NCBI RefSeq assembly: GCF_900239975.1
Contig: NZ_LS992154.1
Span: 1,054,001 to 1,118,000 of the forward strand
Direction of reading: 5' to 3'
Length of the DNA stretch: 64,000 bases
DNA from: Chlamydia poikilotherma
Lineage (GTDB): Bacteria > Chlamydiota > Chlamydiia > Chlamydiales > Chlamydiaceae
Position 1 is the stretch's first letter. Every line of letters begins with the position of its first letter. The position numbers were made by a program, and so were the translations under genes. Under the pieces are notes generated by a model. The model worked only from the letters and a program-made list of their open reading frames with translations, did not search any database and was not told the origin of the DNA. Below, in pieces: positions 57,174 to 64,000 of the stretch.

Positions 57174-57974
57174 CTAACCTTTTTTACGACCCTCTAAAAA
57201 TCGTAAAATATTACCTCGAGCTATATCTGCAAGCTCTTGAGAGTCGATACCATGAATATTAGCAATAGTCTCAATTGTATATGCTATGTAAGCAGGCTCA
57301 TTTTTTTTACCACGATAGGGAGTCGGAGCTAGAAAAGGAGCATCTGTTTCTATTAACAAATGATTAAGAGGGATTTGGGCAACTACAAAACGTAAATCCT
57401 GAGCATTTTTAAACGTAACAATGCCACTAATAGAGACATACCATCCACGAGAAATGAGCTCCTTAGCCTCTTCTAAAGTGCCTGTAAAGCAATGCAGCAT
57501 CCCAGGACAAGAGCGTTCATCATGATGATAATATTGATCTATCATATGGAAAAAATCATCGAAAGCACCACGACAATGGACAACCAAAGGCAATTCACAT
57601 TCTAAAGCTAAAGACAAATATTTCTTCAGAACCTCTTTCTGACGCTCTTTGGCTAGATCATCTGTGCCGAAACAATAATCTAAGCCTACCTCACCAATAG
57701 CAGCTAATTTTCCAGACTGAGCTAAACCTTGAAAGTATTGAAAATGCTCGTCTATATCTGTATGGGCATCTTGGGGCGGAGTTCCAGCGACATGATAAAA
57801 ACGCAATTCTGGGAAATTCTCTGCATAGTTAAAAGATTTATTCAACTCGTCAATAGTTGTTGTTACATTAACAAAGAGGGAAACTCCGGAATCTTTTGCA
57901 CGATGAATAACATCAGTAGCATCTTCCATAAACGCTTCATCCGAAAGATGTAAATGCGCATCAGCTAAATCCAT
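57174..57974 (-). CDS. tatD: TatD-family metal-dependent deoxyribonuclease
   Basis: A 266-residue amidohydrolase-fold nuclease. The N-terminal metal ligands are in DAHLHLSD, the central ones in IGEVGLDYCFG and PLVVHCRGAFDDFF, the catalytic His in GMLHCFTG, and the last Asp in LIETDAPFLAP. The in-frame start at 58022 is possible, but ATG 57974 is preceded by AAGGAGAGGGG and begins directly with the conserved MDLADAHLHL, so I prefer it. It follows dsbD on the same strand with a terminator and possible promoter between. By analogy it degrades DNA or removes 3' ends at damaged DNA, rather than acting in Tat export. Confidence 0.93.
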   Translation of the reverse strand: MDLADAHLHLSDEAFMEDATDVIHRAKDSGVSLFVNVTTTIDELNKSFNYAENFPELRFYHVAGTPPQDAHTDIDEHFQYFQGLAQSGKLAAIGEVGLDYCFGTDDLAKERQKEVLKKYLSLALECELPLVVHCRGAFDDFFHMIDQYYHHDERSCPGMLHCFTGTLEEAKELISRGWYVSISGIVTFKNAQDLRFVVAQIPLNHLLIETDAPFLAPTPYRGKKNEPAYIAYTIETIANIHGIDSQELADIARGNILRFLEGRKKG

Positions 57975-58056
57975 AACCCCTCTCCTTAAAATCTCGACGC
58001 GAGGAAATGTACAATCATACATCTCCTAGTAAAATATCTTCAAAAGAATCGATCTT

Positions 58057-58074
58057 TTAAGAAGCATTTCTTAA
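58057..58074. promoter_or_regulatory. Palindrome upstream of tatD
   Basis: TTAAGAA-GCAT-TTCTTAA is a perfect 7-bp inverted repeat with a 4-nt loop between the dsbD terminator and the tatD start. It could be an operator or a small RNA hairpin; no matching site elsewhere was identified. Confidence 0.25.
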
Positions 58075-58080
58075 ATTAAG

Positions 58081-58113
58081 AAAAAAAAGAGTGTATTTAT
58101 TCAAATACACTCT
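58081..58113 (-). terminator. Strong intrinsic terminator of dsbD
   Basis: On the minus strand an 11-bp perfect stem (58103-58113 with 58088-58098), four-nt loop, then a long T run (plus-strand A tract 58081-58088). It lies 27 nt after the dsbD stop codon, so dsbD and tatD are separate transcription units. Confidence 0.85.
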
Positions 58114-58140
58114 AAAAAGTCTAACATCTAAAGTTATAGA

Positions 58141-60282
58141 TTAATTTTTAGAAAAGACCATATCTTCAAGAACTGATTGCGTAATCTTTTCGGGAAGCAC
58201 TATAGGTTCCGACTGATCAGCAGGATAATAGACATAGGAAGGAACGCTTGCTCGTCCTAAACGCGCTAGCTCCTCAGTAATACCCGGATCCTTACGTGTC
58301 CAATCTGCCTCCAGGGTAACTACCCCGCGTTCTTTAAACATCTCCTGTATAGCGGTTCCATATAATACAGGCTTGTTCATCTGACAGGTTAAGCACCACT
58401 TAGCTGTGAAGTTTACAAATACAGCTTGCCCCTCTTTACGCAGCTGCGCAAGTTTTGTTCCAGAAAAAGGCTGCCAAGAACCTCCTCCCTGAACTACTAC
58501 AGTTTCTACTTCTTCTGTGAAATTTCTAGAAGCCATAAAGCTCAATGATAAGGCTCCTGCCACAAATCCAAAAAATAATGTCGAAGCAAATACTCTCTGT
58601 TTCTTAGGAGAAACAGGTGTTCCCCATTTCCCTAGAATCCATGCTCCTAACCCAGCAAGCCACAATCCAGCAAGCAAGATAATTAACGCTGTAGTACTTG
58701 TTTCTGAACCAAAAATCCACGCTAACCAAGTTACCGTTCCCAATAACATGAATCCAGTAAGTTGCTTAAATGTGCTCATCCAACTTCCAGGTTTAGGAAG
58801 AATGGATAACATCTTAGGAAATACAGAAAACACAAGATAAGGTGAGGCCATTCCCAAGCCAATAGAGGTGAATATCATCAACTGCTTGATAAATGATAGA
58901 GACATAACCAAACCTAATATGGAACCTAAAAATGGTCCCGTGCAAGGTGTTGTTACTAAAGTAGCTAATACTCCATTAAATACAGCTCCTACAGCTTTAT
59001 TCTTAGAAGCTCCCGACTCTGTAGACTGAAGTTTTCCACCAAGGTTAGCAAACATCGTTCCCATTTCAAATAAGCCTAAAGAGCTCAAAGCAAACAGGAA
59101 GAATACAATAATCAAGGTGGCTACAAACATAGGTTCTTGAAGCTGAAAACCCCAACCAATGTTATGACCTAACATTTTTAGAAGAAAAGCGACTCCTGCC
59201 AATCCCCAAAAACAGCCCACCACTCCTAAAGTAAAACAAAGACCATTGACAATCACTGAAGAGCGATGTTCTCCTGCAGATTTAATCAATCCATAAACCT
59301 TAAGAGTTACTAAAGGCAAAACACAAGGCATGATATTAAGAAGAAGTCCCCCGAGGAACGCCATCGCTATAATTGTCATATAATTCCAGAATTCCGAGGT
59401 TTGTCCAGAATCACTAATTTGACCCTGGATAACGAAAGACTCGATCTCTCGACCCGCGCTATCCGTAAGTAATAAAACACCTCGCAATTCCTGATTCTTC
59501 TGAACTCCCGACAGGGTTTTAACCTTAAGTTTCCAGGCTATCCCAGAAGTCTCATTTATCGCCTCTTCAGAATAAGCAAAGATTTTATCAGCCTTCTCCG
59601 AGATAAACCAAGCTTTCTCTGCTCGGTTTGAGCTGCCAATAATATTTAAAATAAGCTCACCTTCTTGACTACGTCCTAATGTAATCGTCTGATCATCCTT
59701 CAATAAACGTGGTCGAGATTGTAGAGTTTGAGCAAACTCTGCGGATCTTTCAGGATGTAAAGGAGCAACGCCATCGCGATACGGCAACGACAGCTCTAAA
59801 TCGACATTCCCAGGGACGCAACTCTCTCCGCAAGCCAACCATTCCACATGAGCTTTTAATACTATAGATTCATTATCAGCGCCACTTTCGGGAGCACGGA
59901 TATCTGCAACTATAAATGCATTATCATCATAACCAAAGAATGTCGTACCGTCTTCTTCGAAAACCTTTGGAGCAGGCCAATGCTCCTCCTCAACGACAAA
60001 CCCCTTGGGTAAATTCCAATTAATTCTTAATGGGCTACCCACTTCTCCTGGGTTTTTCCAATAAATATGACTTCCTCTAGGAGCGGATATTTTAATCCCC
60101 AATCTGAATATTCCACCTTTAGGAATATGAGAGCCCTCAGAAACTAGAGTAGCACCTGGCAAAGCTTTTTCCTCTACTACGGGCTCTGCAGCACGCAATT
60201 TCTGACCATGCGCACTAAAGGCAGGCAGAGAAATTAGAAAAGCTACCAATATAGTTTGAAAATGCTTTTTGATTTTATTCAA
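58141..60282 (-). CDS. dsbD: Thiol:disulphide interchange protein DsbD
   Basis: Transfers electrons from cytosolic thioredoxin to the periplasm. From TTG 60282 it is 713 residues: signal peptide (NKIKKHFQTILVAFLISLPA), N-terminal periplasmic domain with ACGESC, the central membrane domain with the redox-active Cys in MPCVLPL and TPCTGPF, and a C-terminal thioredoxin-like domain with KWCLTC. The TTG at 60282 has GGAG 5 nt upstream and lies just downstream of a TATAAT; the frame stays open to another TTG at 60372, which would precede that -10 and add 30 residues before the signal peptide. Chlamydial outer-membrane proteins are heavily disulphide-linked, so this may supply reductant for their rearrangement. 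Confidence 0.93.
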   Translation of the reverse strand: MNKIKKHFQTILVAFLISLPAFSAHGQKLRAAEPVVEEKALPGATLVSEGSHIPKGGIFRLGIKISAPRGSHIYWKNPGEVGSPLRINWNLPKGFVVEEEHWPAPKVFEEDGTTFFGYDDNAFIVADIRAPESGADNESIVLKAHVEWLACGESCVPGNVDLELSLPYRDGVAPLHPERSAEFAQTLQSRPRLLKDDQTITLGRSQEGELILNIIGSSNRAEKAWFISEKADKIFAYSEEAINETSGIAWKLKVKTLSGVQKNQELRGVLLLTDSAGREIESFVIQGQISDSGQTSEFWNYMTIIAMAFLGGLLLNIMPCVLPLVTLKVYGLIKSAGEHRSSVIVNGLCFTLGVVGCFWGLAGVAFLLKMLGHNIGWGFQLQEPMFVATLIIVFFLFALSSLGLFEMGTMFANLGGKLQSTESGASKNKAVGAVFNGVLATLVTTPCTGPFLGSILGLVMSLSFIKQLMIFTSIGLGMASPYLVFSVFPKMLSILPKPGSWMSTFKQLTGFMLLGTVTWLAWIFGSETSTTALIILLAGLWLAGLGAWILGKWGTPVSPKKQRVFASTLFFGFVAGALSLSFMASRNFTEEVETVVVQGGGSWQPFSGTKLAQLRKEGQAVFVNFTAKWCLTCQMNKPVLYGTAIQEMFKERGVVTLEADWTRKDPGITEELARLGRASVPSYVYYPADQSEPIVLPEKITQSVLEDMVFSKN

Positions 60283-60315
60283 AATAACTCCAATTATTTC
60301 TAAATCAGGTAGATA

Positions 60316-60321
60316 ATTATA
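60316..60321 (-). promoter_or_regulatory. Candidate -10 element of dsbD
   Basis: Minus-strand TATAAT, a perfect -10 hexamer, lies about 28 nt upstream of the preferred dsbD start. The -35 region is AT-rich and not recognisable. It supports the shorter start but is not proof of a promoter. Confidence 0.35.
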
Positions 60322-60453
60322 CACTATATATAGTTTTATTTTTATAAATGCTTTCGTAAATTTCTTTAACAAAACCTACTTGGCTCTATACCAGAATTTT
60401 GATAGGATCGTCTTTTGTACAATCCCCTCATTATGTAAAGAATTTTATACTCT

Positions 60454-61152
60454 ATGTTGCAATTCACCCATAATCCAATTATCCAGGCCTTCAGAGAAGC
60501 CGATCTTTTCGGTAAGGGGATATTCTTTAGCTTATTGATTCTTTCCCTATGCACTTGGACGGTACTACATCAAAAGCTTGCTATTCAAAAAAAATTTCTA
60601 AAATCGGGCAAGTCTCTTAAAGATTTCCTGATAAAGAATCGCCATGCTCCGCTATCTTTAGAAATTCATCCGGAGCTAAATCCATTTGCGGATCTATATT
60701 TCACTATTAAACGAGGAACTTTAGAACTTCTCGATAAAAATCGTCAGCAGGCTCCTGATCATGGACCGGTGTTGTCTATAGAAGACATTCAATCTCTGGA
60801 GACTCTATTAGGAGCAATTATCCCCAAATATCGTGCAATTATGCATGAAAACAATTTTATCCCTGCCACGACGATTAGCTTAGCGCCTTTTTTAGGTCTT
60901 TTAGGGACTGTTTGGGGCATTTTGGTAGCTTTTTCTCATATTAGCTCGGGACAGGCTGAGGGAACAGCGATGATGGAAGGACTGGCAACAGCGTTAGGGA
61001 CAACAATTATGGGCCTATTTGTTGCTATTCCTTCTTTGATTGGGTTTAACTATCTTAAAGCGCATTCTTCCCGATTAATTCTAGAAATAGAGCAGACAGC
61101 ATATTTGCTGTTAAATTCTATAGAAGTTAAGTATCGTCAGACAAATTTATGA
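60454..61152 (+). CDS. exbB: ExbB/TolQ-family proton channel protein
   Basis: A 232-residue inner-membrane protein with three TM helices (near 25-45, 128-155, 167-190) of the TolQ/ExbB/MotA family that forms a proton-driven motor with ExbD. The conserved second/third helix region reads LAPFLGLLGTVWGIL and GLATALGTTIMGLFVAIPSL. It is the first gene of a five-gene envelope operon (exbB, exbD, TolA/TonB-like, tolB, pal) and overlaps exbD by ATGA. In Chlamydia no separate TonB-dependent uptake system is needed to explain it; a Tol-type role is more likely. Confidence 0.94.
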   Translation: MLQFTHNPIIQAFREADLFGKGIFFSLLILSLCTWTVLHQKLAIQKKFLKSGKSLKDFLIKNRHAPLSLEIHPELNPFADLYFTIKRGTLELLDKNRQQAPDHGPVLSIEDIQSLETLLGAIIPKYRAIMHENNFIPATTISLAPFLGLLGTVWGILVAFSHISSGQAEGTAMMEGLATALGTTIMGLFVAIPSLIGFNYLKAHSSRLILEIEQTAYLLLNSIEVKYRQTNL

Positions 61153-61556
61153 AACGTATTATCGTTGAAGATACTGAAGAAGATCCCAATGTCAATCTCA
61201 CTCCGTTAATTGATATTGTCTTTGTTATTTTGATGGCATTTATGATTGCCATGCCTTTAATACGCCTTGATTCCATAGCTCTAGCTCCAGGAACTAAAGA
61301 GCATAAGGTTCTCGGGAAAGATGATGAACTTCCCATAACAATAAAAGTATTAGCAGATAATACAATCACACTGAATGATCAGGTTCTTTCCTTAATGGAA
61401 TTAAAAACACAACTGACCCTTCTATATCAGCGATACCCAAATAGAGTACCTCTGCTATTACAAGATGGCGATACACCTTTTAGATTATACCAAGAAGTAA
61501 AAACTACGATAGAATCAGCAGGATTTCACGAACTCCATATAGCTTTAAAAAGCTAA
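61149..61556 (+). CDS. exbD: ExbD/TolR-family protein
   Basis: A 135-residue protein with one N-terminal TM helix and a periplasmic domain, which forms the motor with ExbB. The membrane segment contains the conserved proton-carrying Asp in NLTPLIDIVFVILM. The periplasmic part ends in the family pattern (VPLLLQDGDTPFRLYQEV). It overlaps exbB by four nt and precedes the TolA/TonB-like gene by 2 nt. Confidence 0.94.
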   Translation: MKRIIVEDTEEDPNVNLTPLIDIVFVILMAFMIAMPLIRLDSIALAPGTKEHKVLGKDDELPITIKVLADNTITLNDQVLSLMELKTQLTLLYQRYPNRVPLLLQDGDTPFRLYQEVKTTIESAGFHELHIALKS

Positions 61557-61558
61557 TT

Positions 61559-62308
61559 ATGAAAAAGATGCTTCCTTATATTCTCTTTGCAACTTTCCTC
61601 CACGGAGTCTGTATTGTTCTCCTTGCATACTCTCCAGTGCAAAAAAAACAACCTAAGCTCCTACCTTTTAAAGAAAAGCTCGTTATTTTGAATGAGTCTC
61701 TTTCCATTACAAAAACATGCACAACAGCAACACCTCCGTCACAGCAAGTAGTCAAAATAGAAAAAAAACAACCTAGTGCTCAGAAACAACCTCAAAAACA
61801 TCCCCCTAAAATTCCTGCTGACAAGAAAAAAATCGATAACGTTAAACCTGTGGAAAAAGAAAAATCCGTATTAAAATCACAGGCAGAAGATAAAACTTCT
61901 GTAAAGAAAAAAGCCGACAAAAACACCAAACTCAAAACTATTGCTGATCTTGCAAAAACACTTTCAAAACACCTCGATGATAGTGATGCACGGCTTGCAG
62001 ATATTTCTCTCCCCATAAGCAGGGAACTCGCCATACACTCATCTTTAGCAGCAACTCAAGAAGAAGAATTGTGCCAACTACTTCGTGAATATATTGTTTT
62101 ACCTTTTTCTGGAGAAGTTCGAGTAAAACTTGTATTAACACCTCAAGGGAACCTCCAGGAATGTGTTTTGTTATCCGAAATTAGCGAGGCTGAAAAACAA
62201 CTCGTTCTTATGCGAATTCATGAAATTCCTTTTAAAAAATTCCTAGACAAATACAAAATCTCGAAAAATATCACTTTTCATATTAAACTCCTGAGTAGTG
62301 AGTCTTAA
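61559..62308 (+). CDS. TolA/TonB-like periplasm-spanning protein (CT598-like)
   Basis: A 249-residue protein with an N-terminal TM anchor ([20 protein letters not shown]), a Pro/Lys/Gln-rich linker (about 55-125, repeated KKQP, KQPQ and KPVEKEK segments) of the TonB/TolA type, then a coiled segment and a C-terminal domain (165-249: [19 protein letters not shown], a TonB-C/TolA-III-like pattern). It sits between exbD and tolB, exactly where tolA is found in tol-pal clusters, so it is a likely TolA analogue. The start is 2 nt after exbD. Confidence 0.85.
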   Translation: MKKMLPYILFATFLHGVCIVLLAYSPVQKKQPKLLPFKEKLVILNESLSITKTCTTATPPSQQVVKIEKKQPSAQKQPQKHPPKIPADKKKIDNVKPVEKEKSVLKSQAEDKTSVKKKADKNTKLKTIADLAKTLSKHLDDSDARLADISLPISRELAIHSSLAATQEEELCQLLREYIVLPFSGEVRVKLVLTPQGNLQECVLLSEISEAEKQLVLMRIHEIPFKKFLDKYKISKNITFHIKLLSSES

Positions 62309-62327
62309 CACAGTAGGGGCTGTCGGA

Positions 62328-63611
62328 ATGTTACGAAGTATATTTGTCAGTGCCTTCCTTATTTTTGGGATAGTTTCCCTCTATGCTAAAGATTTAGAAG
62401 TTACCGTACGTTCTGAAATCTCCCTATTACCAATTCACGTAGAATTGAAGATAGGCCCTAATGACGCAAAACAACAAAAATATCTACGCACATTATGCCA
62501 TACCTTTATTAACGATTTAGCTCTTGGAGATCGTCTCCAACCCTCCCTTATCAAATCCGAAATTCCTTCTACTCCTTTTAGTATTGCCATTGTTTCTCGT
62601 TATCCCGAGATCATATTTACTATAGCTAGAGGTTCTCACAACCATCAGCCATTTCATTCGTTAATACTTACAGAAAACAATGCTAGTAACCGTCAAAAAA
62701 TACACGAAGCAGCGGATAAGATTCATTATGCTCTCACTAGCGTTCCTGGAATAAGCTCAGGGAAAATTGTTTTCTCATTAAGTAAAAATTCACAAGATTG
62801 TGAATTAAAACAGGGAGAAATTTGGTCTGTAGACTATGATGGAGGGAACCTATGTGCTCTTACGCAAGAAAATTCTTTATCCATTACTCCCAATTGGATG
62901 AACATAGGAAGCGCTAACCCCTATCTTTATGTCTCTTATAAATTCGGCATTCCTAAAATTTTCCTAGGTTCTTTAGAGAACACCACAGGTAAAAAGGTTC
63001 TCAATTTACAAGGGAATCAGTTTATGCCTACATTTTCTCCGAGGAAGAAACTCTTAGCTTTTATCTCAGATACTTACGGGAATCCTGATCTGTTTCTGCA
63101 AAGTTTCTCTTTATCAAGGGGGGCTATGGGAAAACCACGAAGAGTATTGAATGAAACTTTCGGGACTCAAGGAAACCCTTCTTTCAGCCCCGATGGTTCT
63201 AAGTTAGTCTTCGTTTCTAATAAAGATGGTAGACCTCGCTTATACATTATCCAAATAGATCCAGAAATTCAAACTCCACGTCTACTCACGAAAAAATATA
63301 GAAATAGCAGTTGCCCTTCATGGTCTCCAGATGGTAAAAAAATAGCCTTTTGCTCTGTAATTAAGGGAGTTCGTCAAATTTGTCTGTACGATCTTTCTAC
63401 TGGGAGAGATTATCAGCTGACAACAACTCCTATAGATAAGGAGGGACCTTCATGGGCTATTGATAGTCATCATCTTGTTTATAGTGCAGGAAATTCAGGA
63501 GAGTCAGAACTTTATTTATTAAGTCTGATTACCCAAAAAACTAAGAAAATTGTTATAGGATTGGGGGAAAAACGTTTTCCTTCCTGGGGAGGATTCCCTA
63601 ATAACCAATAA
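62328..63611 (+). CDS. tolB: Tol-Pal system translocation protein TolB
   Basis: A 427-residue periplasmic beta-propeller protein. After the signal peptide ([20 protein letters not shown]) and the N-terminal domain come WD40-like PD40 blades with repeated [32 protein letters not shown], and [17 protein letters not shown] use ATG 62328, preceded by AGGGG, because the longer GTG 62298 start adds ten residues (SLNTVGAVG) ahead of the signal peptide and overlaps the upstream gene. TolB binds Pal and the TolA-like protein to keep the outer membrane attached. Confidence 0.95.
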   Translation: MLRSIFVSAFLIFGIVSLYAKDLEVTVRSEISLLPIHVELKIGPNDAKQQKYLRTLCHTFINDLALGDRLQPSLIKSEIPSTPFSIAIVSRYPEIIFTIARGSHNHQPFHSLILTENNASNRQKIHEAADKIHYALTSVPGISSGKIVFSLSKNSQDCELKQGEIWSVDYDGGNLCALTQENSLSITPNWMNIGSANPYLYVSYKFGIPKIFLGSLENTTGKKVLNLQGNQFMPTFSPRKKLLAFISDTYGNPDLFLQSFSLSRGAMGKPRRVLNETFGTQGNPSFSPDGSKLVFVSNKDGRPRLYIIQIDPEIQTPRLLTKKYRNSSCPSWSPDGKKIAFCSVIKGVRQICLYDLSTGRDYQLTTTPIDKEGPSWAIDSHHLVYSAGNSGESELYLLSLITQKTKKIVIGLGEKRFPSWGGFPNNQ

Positions 63612-63621
63612 AGAGAATCTT

Positions 63622-64000
63622 ATGAAAAAGAAATATTTAAGCGTTCTGAGTTGTTTACTACTTGCGCTTTTCGCTTTACCTTCTTGCTCTTATCCTTGTG
63701 GTGATTGGGATACCGTTTGCGAAGATTGTCAGCATCCAAAAAGAAGAAAACAAAATTTCGCTTTTGTTCCCCTTTATACTAATGATGAAATGAATCAAAA
63801 TTTCTCAGATGCCTATGATTCTAAGGAAGAGCAATTATATAAAACGAGTAGTCAATCGGTTTCTCTCAGAAATATTACTTTCGCTACTGATAGCTACACA
63901 ATAAAAGGCGAAGAAAATTTAGCTATTTTATCTAGTCTTGTTCGTCAAATGCAAAAGTCCCCAAGAACAACATTGTATATAGAAGGTCATACTGACGAGC
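63622..64000 (+). CDS. pal: Peptidoglycan-associated lipoprotein Pal (3' end beyond window)
   Basis: About 126 residues are visible. A lipoprotein signal peptide ends at LPSC (cleavage before Cys22), followed by a variable linker and the OmpA-like domain (ITFATDSYTIKG, LYIEGHTDE), which is cut at the window end. Pal is an outer-membrane lipoprotein that binds peptidoglycan and TolB. Position 11 nt after tolB makes this the fifth gene of the operon. Confidence 0.9.
   Translation, partial: MKKKYLSVLSCLLLALFALPSCSYPCGDWDTVCEDCQHPKRRKQNFAFVPLYTNDEMNQNFSDAYDSKEEQLYKTSSQSVSLRNITFATDSYTIKGEENLAILSSLVRQMQKSPRTTLYIEGHTDE

Noticed and set aside
57975..58022. Upstream extension of TatD to 58022
   Set aside because: ATG 57974 has a strong AAGGAG ribosome-binding site and begins with the conserved metal-ligand segment.
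60283..60372. Upstream extension of DsbD to TTG 60372
   Set aside because: It would put about 30 residues ahead of the signal peptide and start upstream of the likely -10 hexamer.

Overview
The window is AT-rich, densely packed bacterial DNA whose gene content and order point to the obligate intracellular genus Chlamydia. It carries a type III secretion block (sctJ to sctT), the CopB/CopD translocators with a large basic LcrH-type chaperone, a chromosomal relative of the plasmid genes pgp5/pgp6, and Inc-like proteins with a bilobed hydrophobic domain. From memory of the C. trachomatis locus order, positions 1-6870 correspond to the CT701-CT697 block (secA to nth) and 7018-64000 to CT554-CT600 (brnQ to pal). 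The nth|brnQ join does not exist in C. trachomatis but is what I remember for the C. pneumoniae/C. psittaci side of the genus, so the source is probably a Chlamydophila-type species. I cannot name the species.

Layout. 1-4733 (minus): secA (C-terminus outside the window), a membrane-anchored TPR protein and psd. 4890-11902 (plus): mnmE, nth, brnQ and a SWIM/SNF2 helicase. 11926-12390 (minus): a zinc-ribbon membrane protein. 12651-14974 (plus): lpdA-lipA. 15179-19957 (plus): type III export apparatus genes sctJ, a gene in the sctK slot, sctL, sctR, sctS, sctT. 20061-20513 (minus): an Inc-like membrane protein. 20607-29233 (minus): a type II secretion operon with gspD, gspE, gspF, gspG, two minor pseudopilin-like genes and two genes of unknown function at its ends. 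29354-32170 (minus): mutL-pepP. 32397-36365 (plus): chaperone, a small protein, copB, copD, closed by a strong terminator. 36444-37349 (minus): an EamA transporter. 37559-46063 (plus): thrS, a ParA-like and a pGP6-like gene, a CT584-like gene, trpS, uvrB, eno. 46310-50037 (plus): an RsbU phosphatase and a catalytically degenerate paralogue. 50014-50334 (minus): a small Inc-like gene. 50606-53494 (plus): a 962-residue protein of unknown function. 53491-60282 (minus): sdhCAB, tatD, dsbD. 60454-64000 (plus): exbB, exbD, a TolA/TonB-like protein, tolB, pal (cut by the window end).

The genes combine two protein-secretion machines, an envelope-energising Tol-Pal-like system, a sensor-phosphatase that should feed a partner-switching regulator of sigma factor, and ordinary housekeeping. 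I found no tRNA, rRNA, CRISPR array, insertion sequence or prophage, and no intergenic stretch over 300 bases.

Most promising for follow-up: three pseudopilin-like proteins that all have Ser rather than Gly before the predicted prepilin cleavage site; twelve consecutive 12-nt units in copB encoding a four-residue amphipathic repeat; the RsbU plus dead-paralogue pair with a 12-codon leader ORF; the basic tails on the translocator chaperone and its neighbour; and the unexplained 962-residue protein with a papain-like Gln/Cys motif.
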